Of a stretch of 64,000 nucleotides of DNA, positions 1 through 7,172 are shown piece after piece. The position numbers and the translations under genes are program-made. The DNA comes from G965267185 sp965267185 (GTDB lineage Bacteria; Pseudomonadota; Alphaproteobacteria; UBA6615): positions 2,232,001 through 2,296,000 of the forward strand of contig OZ253937.1 of NCBI GenBank assembly GCA_965267185.1, given 5' to 3'. The notes beneath the pieces are model-generated. The model saw only the letters and a program-made list of their open reading frames with translations. It was not told the origin of the DNA and did no database searches. How positions within the stretch are numbered: position 1 is the first letter of the stretch; every line of letters starts with the position of its first letter.

Positions 1-344
1 ACAAGCAGGTGCGGCGCGCCGGCATGGACTACATCGAACACGTAGAGTTGGTACGGCACCGCTCTTGGCAAGCCTACACGGATCGGCCCGCGCGGCAGGG
101 ACGGATGGTTCTTTTGACGACGAAGGCAGATCTGCCTTACGTCGACTTTCGGTTCGCCGCAGATGATACGCTAATCGTCGGTCGCGAAACCGATGGCGTA
201 CCCGATACCGTCCGCCGGTTTGTCGATGCCGCGGTGCTCGTTCCCATGGTGCCGCCTTTGAGATCGCTGAATGTCGCGGCAGCCGCCGCTATGGTATTGG
301 GTGAAGCATTGCGTCAGACCAATCAACTGCCGGAAACGACCTAG
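1..344 (+). CDS. trmL: tRNA (cytidine(34)-2'-O)-methyltransferase, TrmL-type (3' part only)
   Basis: The reading frame is open from the left edge, so the N-terminus lies outside the window. The visible ~114 residues match the end of a SPOUT-class methylase of the TrmL family, which 2'-O-methylates the wobble base of certain tRNA-Leu species in the cytoplasm. The family signatures seen are the stretch IVGRETDGVPDTV and the C-terminal SAM-binding knot RSLNVAAAAAMVLGEALRQ. The stop codon TAG is followed immediately by the hemF ATG, so the two are probably co-transcribed. Another SPOUT methylase (TrmH-like) is possible, but the short C-terminus fits TrmL best. Confidence 0.85.
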   Translation, partial: KQVRRAGMDYIEHVELVRHRSWQAYTDRPARQGRMVLLTTKADLPYVDFRFAADDTLIVGRETDGVPDTVRRFVDAAVLVPMVPPLRSLNVAAAAAMVLGEALRQTNQLPETT

Positions 345-1226
345 ATGCCATCAAAATCCAACCTGGACACAGACGACGGGCGCAAGACGGCGGCCGCCGC
401 TTGGTTCCAATCTCTGCGCGACCATATCTGTACCGCGTTCGAAACGATCGAACAGGAGCTCACTGGAACATTCGCCGACCGCCCCGCCGGAAAGTTCGAA
501 CAAACTCCGTGGAAGCGGTCCGATAGTGGTGATGAAGACGGCGGCGGCGGCGTCATGTCAGTGATGCATGGCCGAGTGTTCGAGAAGGTTGGCGTCAATG
601 TCTCGACAGTGTTGGGAACATTTTCTGAAGAGTTTCGCAAACAAATTCCCGGCGCCGATACGACTGGTCAGTTTTGGGCCTCGGGCATTTCTCTCGTCGC
701 CCATCCTCAGTCGCCTCTTGTTCCCGCCGTTCACATGAATACGCGCCACATCATAACCAGCAAGGCCTGGTTCGGTGGCGGCGCCGATTTAACGCCGATG
801 TATCCCGACGACGATGATACGTCGGCGTTCCATGGCGCCCTCAAAGCAGCTTGCGATTCTCACGACGAGGAATACTACGACCGTTTCAAAAAATGGTGCG
901 ATGAATACTTCTTCCTGCCCCATCGCAACGAACCACGCGGCGTCGGTGGCATCTTCTATGACTATGTCGACACCGGTAATTGGGAGGCCGATTTCGCTTT
1001 CACTCAGGCGGTCGGCAGCGCGTTTCACAACATCTACCCCCAAATCGTTCGCCGTCATATGAATAGCGGGTGGACCGATGAACAACGTGCCCACCAATTG
1101 GAACGGCGGGGCCGCTACGTCGAATTCAATCTGCTGTACGACCGCGGCACTCAATTCGGCCTGAAGACAGGTGGCAACGTCGACGCAATACTAATGTCCC
1201 TGCCGCCGCACGCCACCTGGAAGTAG
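345..1226 (+). CDS. hemF: oxygen-dependent coproporphyrinogen III oxidase
   Basis: The 293-residue product is full length for HemF, the cytoplasmic enzyme that uses O2 to decarboxylate two propionates of coproporphyrinogen III to give protoporphyrinogen IX in haem synthesis. The family signature GGGADLTP is at residues 144-151, followed by the acidic run PMYPDDDD. The conserved blocks DYVDTGNWEADFAFTQAVG and RYVEFNLLYDRGT, and a C-terminal TGGN-VDAILMSLPP, are all present. The ATG abuts the upstream trmL stop, so translation is likely coupled. Having the O2-dependent enzyme suggests an aerobic lifestyle. A weak inverted repeat AGCCG-N5-CGGCT follows at 1244-1258 but has no T-run. Confidence 0.96.
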   Translation: MPSKSNLDTDDGRKTAAAAWFQSLRDHICTAFETIEQELTGTFADRPAGKFEQTPWKRSDSGDEDGGGGVMSVMHGRVFEKVGVNVSTVLGTFSEEFRKQIPGADTTGQFWASGISLVAHPQSPLVPAVHMNTRHIITSKAWFGGGADLTPMYPDDDDTSAFHGALKAACDSHDEEYYDRFKKWCDEYFFLPHRNEPRGVGGIFYDYVDTGNWEADFAFTQAVGSAFHNIYPQIVRRHMNSGWTDEQRAHQLERRGRYVEFNLLYDRGTQFGLKTGGNVDAILMSLPPHATWK

Positions 1227-1362
1227 TGGATTACAGCAAACTAAGCCGGATCGCGGCTCAACCCGTTGCAGTTCACAAATAGGGCACCATATGGCGGAGA
1301 GGCTTCGCGCCAGCTACACTGCGCGCCATAAAGCGCATGTGGCGATGAGAGAGGGTGGTTTG

Positions 1363-1923
1363 ATGGTTGGGAGATTGATCGACGCGGCGACGCGCGCCCT
1401 TTTTGTCGGGGTCGCCTTACTGGCGCTAACGGTATCTGCCGGCGCTCAGACGCAACCACTTCCGATCGACGCTTTCTACGGTCACTTCCAGGGTTCCGGC
1501 ATTGCTGAAAACGAGGACAGCCTGTATTTCGGCGTAACCGTCCGCGACCTCGATGTGCGCATCGGGCCAGAGACCGATGGGTTCTACATTGAGTGGACCA
1601 GCGTCATACGCGGCGGCGGGGACCCCAACAATCCGGACGTGCGCAAACGCAGTCAGCGTATGACGTTTTCACAAAGTGATAGGCCGACCGTTTTCAGCAG
1701 TAAAACGGCGACCGACCCCAATGACGGCGGCCTCGTTTGGGCGCGCATTGCCGACCAAACGCTAACGGTGAATGTTATGCGCATTAACGAAAACGGAAGC
1801 TACACGATCCAAACTTACGATCGAACTCTGAGCGGGACTGGAATGACCCTGAACTTTGTGAGCACGAGTGATGGCCAGCCCCAGCGCACGGTGGAAGCCC
1901 GCTTGGTCAAGGTTGGAAATTGA
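1363..1923 (+). CDS. secreted protein of unknown function (tandem paralogue 1)
   Basis: I do not recognise this family. The 186-residue product begins with a Sec-type signal peptide (hydrophobic core about residues 12-27, probable cleavage after SAGA). The ATG at 1363 was preferred over in-frame codons at 1291 and 1345 because it places the signal peptide at the N-terminus and has a GAGAGAGGG ribosome-binding site upstream. The mature part looks like a small beta-rich domain. It shares the pattern FYG.(F/Y).GSG, RDLDV, (F/Y).I.W..V(I/V)RG and TLS/T.(K/T)GM with the next gene, so the two are tandem duplicates. Periplasmic or extracellular location is inferred. Confidence 0.7.
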   Translation: MVGRLIDAATRALFVGVALLALTVSAGAQTQPLPIDAFYGHFQGSGIAENEDSLYFGVTVRDLDVRIGPETDGFYIEWTSVIRGGGDPNNPDVRKRSQRMTFSQSDRPTVFSSKTATDPNDGGLVWARIADQTLTVNVMRINENGSYTIQTYDRTLSGTGMTLNFVSTSDGQPQRTVEARLVKVGN

Positions 1924-1967
1924 GGAGCGGGTCGTAAAACCCCGCCTATCAGCAGGAAACACCTCAA

Positions 1968-2543
1968 ATGGCTATACGCTCCCTGAAATCGCTTTTGACA
2001 GTCGTCGTCTTAACAGCGTTGCTGCCGGTCGGCGGCGCGCTCGGCGCCGAAGGGCCGGAAGAATTCTACGGTTCCTACGTCGGTTCCGGCACCGCGAAGC
2101 GCGTTATCGAAAATGTCACCGAGCAACGCGACCTCGATGTCACGGTCGAGGAATACAAGAATGGCGGCTTCACCATAAAGTGGATCACCGTGGTCCGCGG
2201 AACCGACGGTGATCGGGTCGCCGACGACGTGAAGCGCCGCGAGGTCGAGGAGAACTTTATCCCCCTCGAAGATAAAGAAGACGTATTCATCTTGGCCCCC
2301 AAGGGCGGCTTGTTCCAAAAAGCCGAGCTGCCGAACCCCTTGCGCGGCGAACCGATGCGCTGGGCGACCCTCGAAAATGGTGCAATGACCATCTATTCAA
2401 TGGCGATCAACGATAATGGCGGTTCGGAGTTGCAGGTCTACCGGCGTACGTTGACCGATAAAGGCATGGATATCTCGTTCCTGCGCATGCGCGACGAAGT
2501 CATCGAACTGCAGATGCAAGGCGAGTTGGTTCGCACCAAATAG
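1968..2543 (+). CDS. secreted protein of unknown function (tandem paralogue 2)
   Basis: This 191-residue product has a signal peptide (core LTVVVLTALLPVGGA, cleavage probably at ALG-AEG). It is clearly related to the preceding gene: both carry FYG...GSG at the mature N-terminus, then RDLDV, I.W...VRG, and a C-terminal YxRTL..(T/K)GM block. This copy has a longer acidic and charged middle section (DDVKRREVEENF). The 44-nt gap between the genes suggests co-transcription. No catalytic motif, metal site or lipobox is visible. The C-terminus converges on cca with only 7 nt between the two stop codons. Confidence 0.7.
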   Translation: MAIRSLKSLLTVVVLTALLPVGGALGAEGPEEFYGSYVGSGTAKRVIENVTEQRDLDVTVEEYKNGGFTIKWITVVRGTDGDRVADDVKRREVEENFIPLEDKEDVFILAPKGGLFQKAELPNPLRGEPMRWATLENGAMTIYSMAINDNGGSELQVYRRTLTDKGMDISFLRMRDEVIELQMQGELVRTK

Positions 2544-2550
2544 CCTCACG

Positions 2551-3825
2551 TCACTCCGGGCGGTCTCCGCCAACAAGCGCGCGCAGTTTAGCGAGGCAAG
2601 CGTCGCGATCGGCGGCAAAACCGCCGGCAATCCACCAATCTTCCGCTTCGCCGAGATAACGCCCCACGTTCGGCCCCGGCTCGACACCGAGCGCCAAGAC
2701 GTCTTGCCCTTGGAGCGGAAACGGCGGCGGCGTCCATGTGTCGGGCAGGTCATAGAGTTCCCGCCAGGCATCAGTCGTCCGACGATCCTGCGGCGTACCC
2801 AGGGCAATCTCTTCTGCCCAGTCGATCAGCGCCCTATCGCGCCATGAATCGACTCCGAGCCGGTACAACCTCGTCTGCCGGTCGTTCGGGCTGAGGTCTG
2901 TGGAGAGTCTGTCGCCTGTCGCGATGCATCGCTTTAGACGCTCCCTGTCCGTGTTGGACAACCGCAACCGGTCGGCGATCGCATCGGCACCTGGCGAATC
3001 AACCTTCAGACCAGCTGCCAAGCGGCGTATGGGATCGGCTTGTTCGACAATGCCTTCCACGGTCACCAAGGAGGCTAGCCGATCGATCTCTTTTGCTTCA
3101 GGAAGGATGTGTTGCAGAACTCCGTTGGCGGACATCAAGGTCATGGTCGTGGCGGGGTCGGCGGCGGACAGCAGCTTGAAAAGCTCAGCTGCGACCCGCT
3201 CGCCTGAAAGGCTCGGCAGCAAATCGGCCAATCTCGCGCACGCAGCGATCGCCTCGCTGTCAGGTGGTGGTGAGCCGAGCTGTGCATAGAAGCGGAAAAA
3301 CCGCAGCAAGCGCAGAACGTCCTCGCGTATCCGCTGCTCCGCATCGCCAACGAAACGAATGCGGCCGGCCTTTAGGTCGGCAAGGCCGCCGACCGGATCG
3401 AAGATCGCCCCCGAGCTATCAGCAAACAGCGCGTTCACGGTGAAGTCGCGGCGCTCGGCATCAGCCACCCAATCGTCGGTAAACGCAACGGTGGCCCGCC
3501 GGCCGTCGGTGTCGACATCGACCCGCAGAGTGGTGATTTCAAAATGCTGACCTTCGACGACAGCAGTGAGGGTCCCGTGCGCGAGGCCTGTCGGTACGAC
3601 TTTCAACCCCGCCCTCGCCAACCGGTCAGCCACAATTTCGGGCGCCAGCGCCGTTGCGATATCGATGTCGCCGACATCGCGGTTCAACACGCTGTCCCGT
3701 ACGCAACCGCCGACGAACAGCGCCACCAGTTCGGTTGAGTCGCCCATGGTGAGGGCCGACATCACCGCAGCGGTGGCCGGCGCGGTCATCCACGGTTGAG
3801 GTTGGATATTCGTTACCGGTTCCAT
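2551..3825 (-). CDS. cca: CCA tRNA nucleotidyltransferase (class II)
   Basis: The 424-residue product belongs to the class II nucleotidyltransferase superfamily that adds or repairs the 3' CCA end of tRNAs. The head domain has the GG..RD signature (GGCVRD, residues 39-44) and the metal-binding DID triad (residues 53-55). These are followed by the RRDFTVNAL block and the tRNA-binding RI.EDVLRLLRFFRF block. The length fits the alphaproteobacterial form. A poly(A) polymerase (PcnB) is the alternative, but the context (Nudix and DUF1285 upstream) is the one usually seen for alphaproteobacterial cca. It is the last gene of a three-gene minus-strand operon, 31 nt after the Nudix gene. Confidence 0.9.
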   Translation of the reverse strand: MEPVTNIQPQPWMTAPATAAVMSALTMGDSTELVALFVGGCVRDSVLNRDVGDIDIATALAPEIVADRLARAGLKVVPTGLAHGTLTAVVEGQHFEITTLRVDVDTDGRRATVAFTDDWVADAERRDFTVNALFADSSGAIFDPVGGLADLKAGRIRFVGDAEQRIREDVLRLLRFFRFYAQLGSPPPDSEAIAACARLADLLPSLSGERVAAELFKLLSAADPATTMTLMSANGVLQHILPEAKEIDRLASLVTVEGIVEQADPIRRLAAGLKVDSPGADAIADRLRLSNTDRERLKRCIATGDRLSTDLSPNDRQTRLYRLGVDSWRDRALIDWAEEIALGTPQDRRTTDAWRELYDLPDTWTPPPFPLQGQDVLALGVEPGPNVGRYLGEAEDWWIAGGFAADRDACLAKLRALVGGDRPE

Positions 3826-3856
3826 CGGCCGCCAACCAACTAGCTATTGCAACCGA

Positions 3857-4621
3857 TCATCGCCACGCCGCCTTTTCGCCGGTCAAAACCTCGTAAAGAT
3901 TGATCAGCATGCCCGCCGTTGCCCCCCAAATATAACGGTCTTCGAAGGGCAGCACGTAAAAATGACGCAGCTTCCCGTAGAAAGTTCGACTCTGGCGATG
4001 GTGGTTCTGGGGATCCAATATGAACGACAACGGCACCTCAAACACATCGGCGACTTCCCCATCGTCGAGGCTGAGATCGAATCCCGTACGCACCAGCCCG
4101 ACAATCGGAAACACCTCGAACCCAGTGCGCACCTCATAAACGTCTAGGCTTCCGATCACATTGACGAAGTCTGCGGCCAATCCGATCTCTTCTTCGGCTT
4201 CCCGCAGTGCCGCATGTGTCGGCGTGCCATCTGTTTTTTCAATGCGGCCACCTGGAAAACTGATCTGCCCCGCATGCTTGGATAACTCAGCCGAGCGCTC
4301 GGTCAGCAACACGGTATAGCCCGCATCACGCTCCACCAGGGGCACCAATACCGCAGCGGGGATCAAGGGAGGGTTCGGCCGCATGGCCGCATCGTTTAGA
4401 TCGTGATCGCCACGGCGGCTGGACGCCGGGCCTTCGGACTGCTCGTTGGCCTGATCTTCAATCGGCGCCGGCGCGTCAAGCGGCGTGTCGTCATGTAACA
4501 TCTGGCGAATTGAAGCCCCGGGCGCCCGGCGCCGGCCCACATGACTTTGCGCCGCCGAAATTCGCGCAATGACCTGCTCGCGAGTCAAATCGGCAATCTC
4601 ACCCGGCCTATCACTCGTCAT
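3857..4621 (-). CDS. Nudix hydrolase, CoA pyrophosphatase-like (NudL family)
   Basis: This 254-residue protein carries a complete Nudix box, GGRIEKTDG..HAALREAEEEIGL, whose REAEEE glutamates bind the catalytic metal. The preceding PAAVLVPLVER and the ISFPGG entry are typical of the CoA-pyrophosphatase (NudL/YeaB) subgroup, which cleaves CoA to phosphopantetheine and 3',5'-ADP. The N-terminal ~100 residues are less conserved and hydrophilic. I placed the start at 4621, where the ATG overlaps the 3' end of DUF1285 by 11 nt, implying translational coupling. An in-frame ATG at 4645 would lie further inside DUF1285. Substrate assignment is by family only. Confidence 0.85.
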   Translation of the reverse strand: MTSDRPGEIADLTREQVIARISAAQSHVGRRRAPGASIRQMLHDDTPLDAPAPIEDQANEQSEGPASSRRGDHDLNDAAMRPNPPLIPAAVLVPLVERDAGYTVLLTERSAELSKHAGQISFPGGRIEKTDGTPTHAALREAEEEIGLAADFVNVIGSLDVYEVRTGFEVFPIVGLVRTGFDLSLDDGEVADVFEVPLSFILDPQNHHRQSRTFYGKLRHFYVLPFEDRYIWGATAGMLINLYEVLTGEKAAWR

Positions 4622-5174
4622 CTTCCGGCGCGCGTCCCAATTCAAAGAAAATCCCCGAGCTCCACACGCCTAACACATCGTCTTGCCGACTCACTGCCAA
4701 ATCAGCGAGTTGGTAATAGACGGAACGCGCGATTAGGGCATCAAGACCATCGCGTATCCGAACGTAGGGCGATGGTTCGCCTGTTTCACCGTCGGTCTCG
4801 ACACGGATCGGGTGATCGTCATCGGCGGTCACAGTTTCGTCCAGATTAGTGTGGAATATTAGCGTTTGAGATTCGCCCGAACCTGAGACATCCAATGCGA
4901 CCGCCACGAATGGAGCATCGTCGACATCGATACGCCCCCTCTCGACCGGCGTCTCAAGCCAAAACTGTCCGCCGTCGTCGCGTTTCAGAACCGATGAAAA
5001 CAGCGTTACCAACGGTTTACGCTGAATCGGCGAACCGCGATAATACCATGTTCCATCCCGGCTAATGCGTATGTCGAAGTGGCCGCAATCGATCGGAACA
5101 CGCCGGGCGCCAGCTGCTTTGCCGCGCTTTACCCGCGCGGCGAGAACGTTGGGATTAGCAGAATCAGAATTCAT
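4611..5174 (-). CDS. DUF1285 family protein
   Basis: The 187-residue product matches the DUF1285 family of unassigned function. Recognisable blocks are CGHFDIRISRDGTWYYRGSPIQRKPLV near the N-terminus, followed by LF.SVL.RD..G.FWL.TPVE.G.I.V.DAPFVA. No signal peptide or membrane segment is seen, so it is probably cytoplasmic. It is first in the operon DUF1285-Nudix-cca and starts 32 nt away from the divergent MoxR gene, an arrangement I associate with alphaproteobacteria. Its role is unknown. Confidence 0.85.
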   Translation of the reverse strand: MNSDSANPNVLAARVKRGKAAGARRVPIDCGHFDIRISRDGTWYYRGSPIQRKPLVTLFSSVLKRDDGGQFWLETPVERGRIDVDDAPFVAVALDVSGSGESQTLIFHTNLDETVTADDDHPIRVETDGETGEPSPYVRIRDGLDALIARSVYYQLADLAVSRQDDVLGVWSSGIFFELGRAPEDDE

Positions 5175-5206
5175 CGTTCAGTGTTTGCCAAACTAGGAGC
5201 CGCTCC

Positions 5207-6223
5207 ATGACCATCGAAGACCTGCCGCAAGCGAGCGCTGGCACCCTCGACGAGGTTTACGACCAGATCGAGCAGGTCGGTGAGCAGTTGGGGCGCGTGC
5301 GCACCAGTATCGGCCGGGTCATCTTCGGCCAGACCGACGTTGTCGATCAAACTCTTATCACGCTGCTTGCCGGTGGTCATCTTCTGTTGGTCGGTGTGCC
5401 AGGGCTGGCCAAGACACTTCTCGTCGAAACCCTGGGCACCGTGGTGGGCCTGGACAATCGGCGGGTCCAGTGCACGCCCGACCTGATGCCCGCCGACATT
5501 ATTGGCTCGGAAATTCTCGACGAGAGCGAGCCCGGCAAGCGGTCATTCCGCTTTATTCGTGGCCCCGTGTTCACCCAGTTGCTGATGGCCGATGAGATCA
5601 ATCGGGCCAGTCCGCGCACGCAGTCGGCGCTACTGCAAGCGATGCAGGAAAACGAAGTCTCGGTCGCTGGTCAGACCCACAAACTCCCCCAGCCCTTTCA
5701 TGTTCTTGCCACCCAGAACCCGCTCGAACATGAAGGCACCTACCCCTTACCCGAAGCGCAGCTTGACCGGTTCTTGTTGCAGGTGAATGTCGACTACCCC
5801 GACAACGATGCCGAGCGCCAAATGCTCCTATCGACGACCGGACTCAACGAGGCCAAGGCTGAGAATATTATGGATGCCGCGCAACTGCAGTCGGCCCAGA
5901 AACTGATCCGCCGTTTACCCGTTGGCGAAAGCGTTGTCGAAGCCATCCTCAAACTGGTCCGCTCCGCCCGCCCGGGGTCGACCGACGACGAAAGTGTCGA
6001 GCAATCGATCGCCTGGGGAGCCGGCCCCCGCGCCAGCCAGGCACTGATGCTGACTTGTCGCGCCCGGGCGCTCCTGCAGGGCCGTGTCTCACCATCGGTT
6101 GACGATGTCATCGCCCTGGCGCCGTCGGTGCTGCGCCATCGTATGGCGCTCAACTTCGCCGCCCGAGCCGACGGGGTGACGGTCGACGACGTCATCGCGC
6201 GTCTTTGCGAGCGGCTTTCGTGA
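5207..6223 (+). CDS. MoxR-family AAA+ ATPase
   Basis: The 338-residue product is a full-length MoxR ATPase, a chaperone-like AAA+ class that usually works with von Willebrand A (VWA) proteins. Walker A is GVPGLAKT (residues 63-70). Walker B and the following block, LLMADEINRASPRTQSALL, lie near residue 125, and sensor 1 is in VLATQNPLE. A lid domain follows. The start has an AGGAG site (GGAGCC) just upstream. It leads a four-gene plus-strand operon with DUF58, DUF4159 and a VWA-like membrane protein, which are its likely partners. The actual substrate is unknown. Confidence 0.93.
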   Translation: MTIEDLPQASAGTLDEVYDQIEQVGEQLGRVRTSIGRVIFGQTDVVDQTLITLLAGGHLLLVGVPGLAKTLLVETLGTVVGLDNRRVQCTPDLMPADIIGSEILDESEPGKRSFRFIRGPVFTQLLMADEINRASPRTQSALLQAMQENEVSVAGQTHKLPQPFHVLATQNPLEHEGTYPLPEAQLDRFLLQVNVDYPDNDAERQMLLSTTGLNEAKAENIMDAAQLQSAQKLIRRLPVGESVVEAILKLVRSARPGSTDDESVEQSIAWGAGPRASQALMLTCRARALLQGRVSPSVDDVIALAPSVLRHRMALNFAARADGVTVDDVIARLCERLS

Positions 6224-6257
6224 CGGCTCTCCCAACCCACACCGCCGGTCTGCGTTC

Positions 6258-7157
6258 GTGAGCGCAACCGGCGTCGCCGAGACAACCGGATACCGGCGGA
6301 CAGCCGAAGCGCTTGCCGCGCCGCTACCGCCGCTGCTCGTTGCCGCCGAGCGCGTTGCGACCACCGTGGCGCAAGGCGTGCACGGCCGCCGCCGGGTCGG
6401 ACAAGGCGAAAGCTTCTGGCAGTTCCGCCGCTACGGCTATGGCGACGCTCCACAGCAGATCGACTGGCGTAGATCGGCGCGCAGCGACCGCCTCTACATC
6501 CGCGAAAGCGAATGGGAGGCCGCGCAGAGCGTTTGGTTTTGGAACGACCAGTCGGCCTCGATGAACTATCGAAGCGACCGGGCGCTGCCGGAAAAATGGG
6601 AACGGGCCACGGTTCTCAATCTCGCCTTGATGTCGCTCCTGGTCCGCGGCGGTGAGCGGATTGCCTTGCTCGATAGGCCGGACCGTCCGGCGACTGGCCG
6701 TGCGACACTGAACCGAATGGCCTCGATCGTGACGCATCGCCGGCCAGACAACGACGATACGGGTATCCCGCCAACACCGGAACTGCCGCGCTTCGGATCG
6801 GCGATTCTCATCGGCGATTTTCTCGCTCCGCCCGAATCCGTTTTACAAGCGACGCGCGCCCTCGCCGCCCAAGGCATCCGCGGCTTTATGCTTCAAGTGC
6901 TCGACCCCGCTGAGGTCGAGATGCCGTTTCAAGGCCGCCGCCGGTTCTTGGGCATGGAGGACGAAGGTGATTTATTGGTCGGCCGCGCCGAGAGTTTGCG
7001 CCTCGGGTATCTGAAGCGCTTGGCCGAACTGCAGGACGAGCTCGCCACATTCGCCCGCCGCACCGATTGGTATTTCTCCGTCCACAGCACCGGTGGTCCG
7101 GCGCAGCCTGCGCTGCTGGGCTTGTACACCGCGATTGCCGATCATTTGGGCCTTTAG
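6258..7157 (+). CDS. DUF58 domain-containing protein
   Basis: This 299-residue protein starts at a GTG 34 nt after the MoxR stop. It shows the DUF58 core: GRRRVGQGESFWQFRRYGYGD, then IDWRRSARSDRLYIRE. It also shows DQSASM, which fits the DxSxS metal-site pattern of VWA-like folds. DUF58 proteins are regularly encoded next to MoxR ATPases and are thought to be VWA-type partners. No membrane segment is evident in this copy, unlike many DUF58 proteins that have two N-terminal helices, so it probably acts at the cytoplasmic face. Function beyond the MoxR association is not established. Confidence 0.9.
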   Translation: MSATGVAETTGYRRTAEALAAPLPPLLVAAERVATTVAQGVHGRRRVGQGESFWQFRRYGYGDAPQQIDWRRSARSDRLYIRESEWEAAQSVWFWNDQSASMNYRSDRALPEKWERATVLNLALMSLLVRGGERIALLDRPDRPATGRATLNRMASIVTHRRPDNDDTGIPPTPELPRFGSAILIGDFLAPPESVLQATRALAAQGIRGFMLQVLDPAEVEMPFQGRRRFLGMEDEGDLLVGRAESLRLGYLKRLAELQDELATFARRTDWYFSVHSTGGPAQPALLGLYTAIADHLGL

Positions 7158-7172
7158 GAGCGCATTTATCAG

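Noticed and set aside
789..1154. A 121-residue frame on the reverse strand inside hemF
   Set aside because: It lies opposite a complete, well-conserved gene and has no recognisable protein features; it is a codon-bias shadow.
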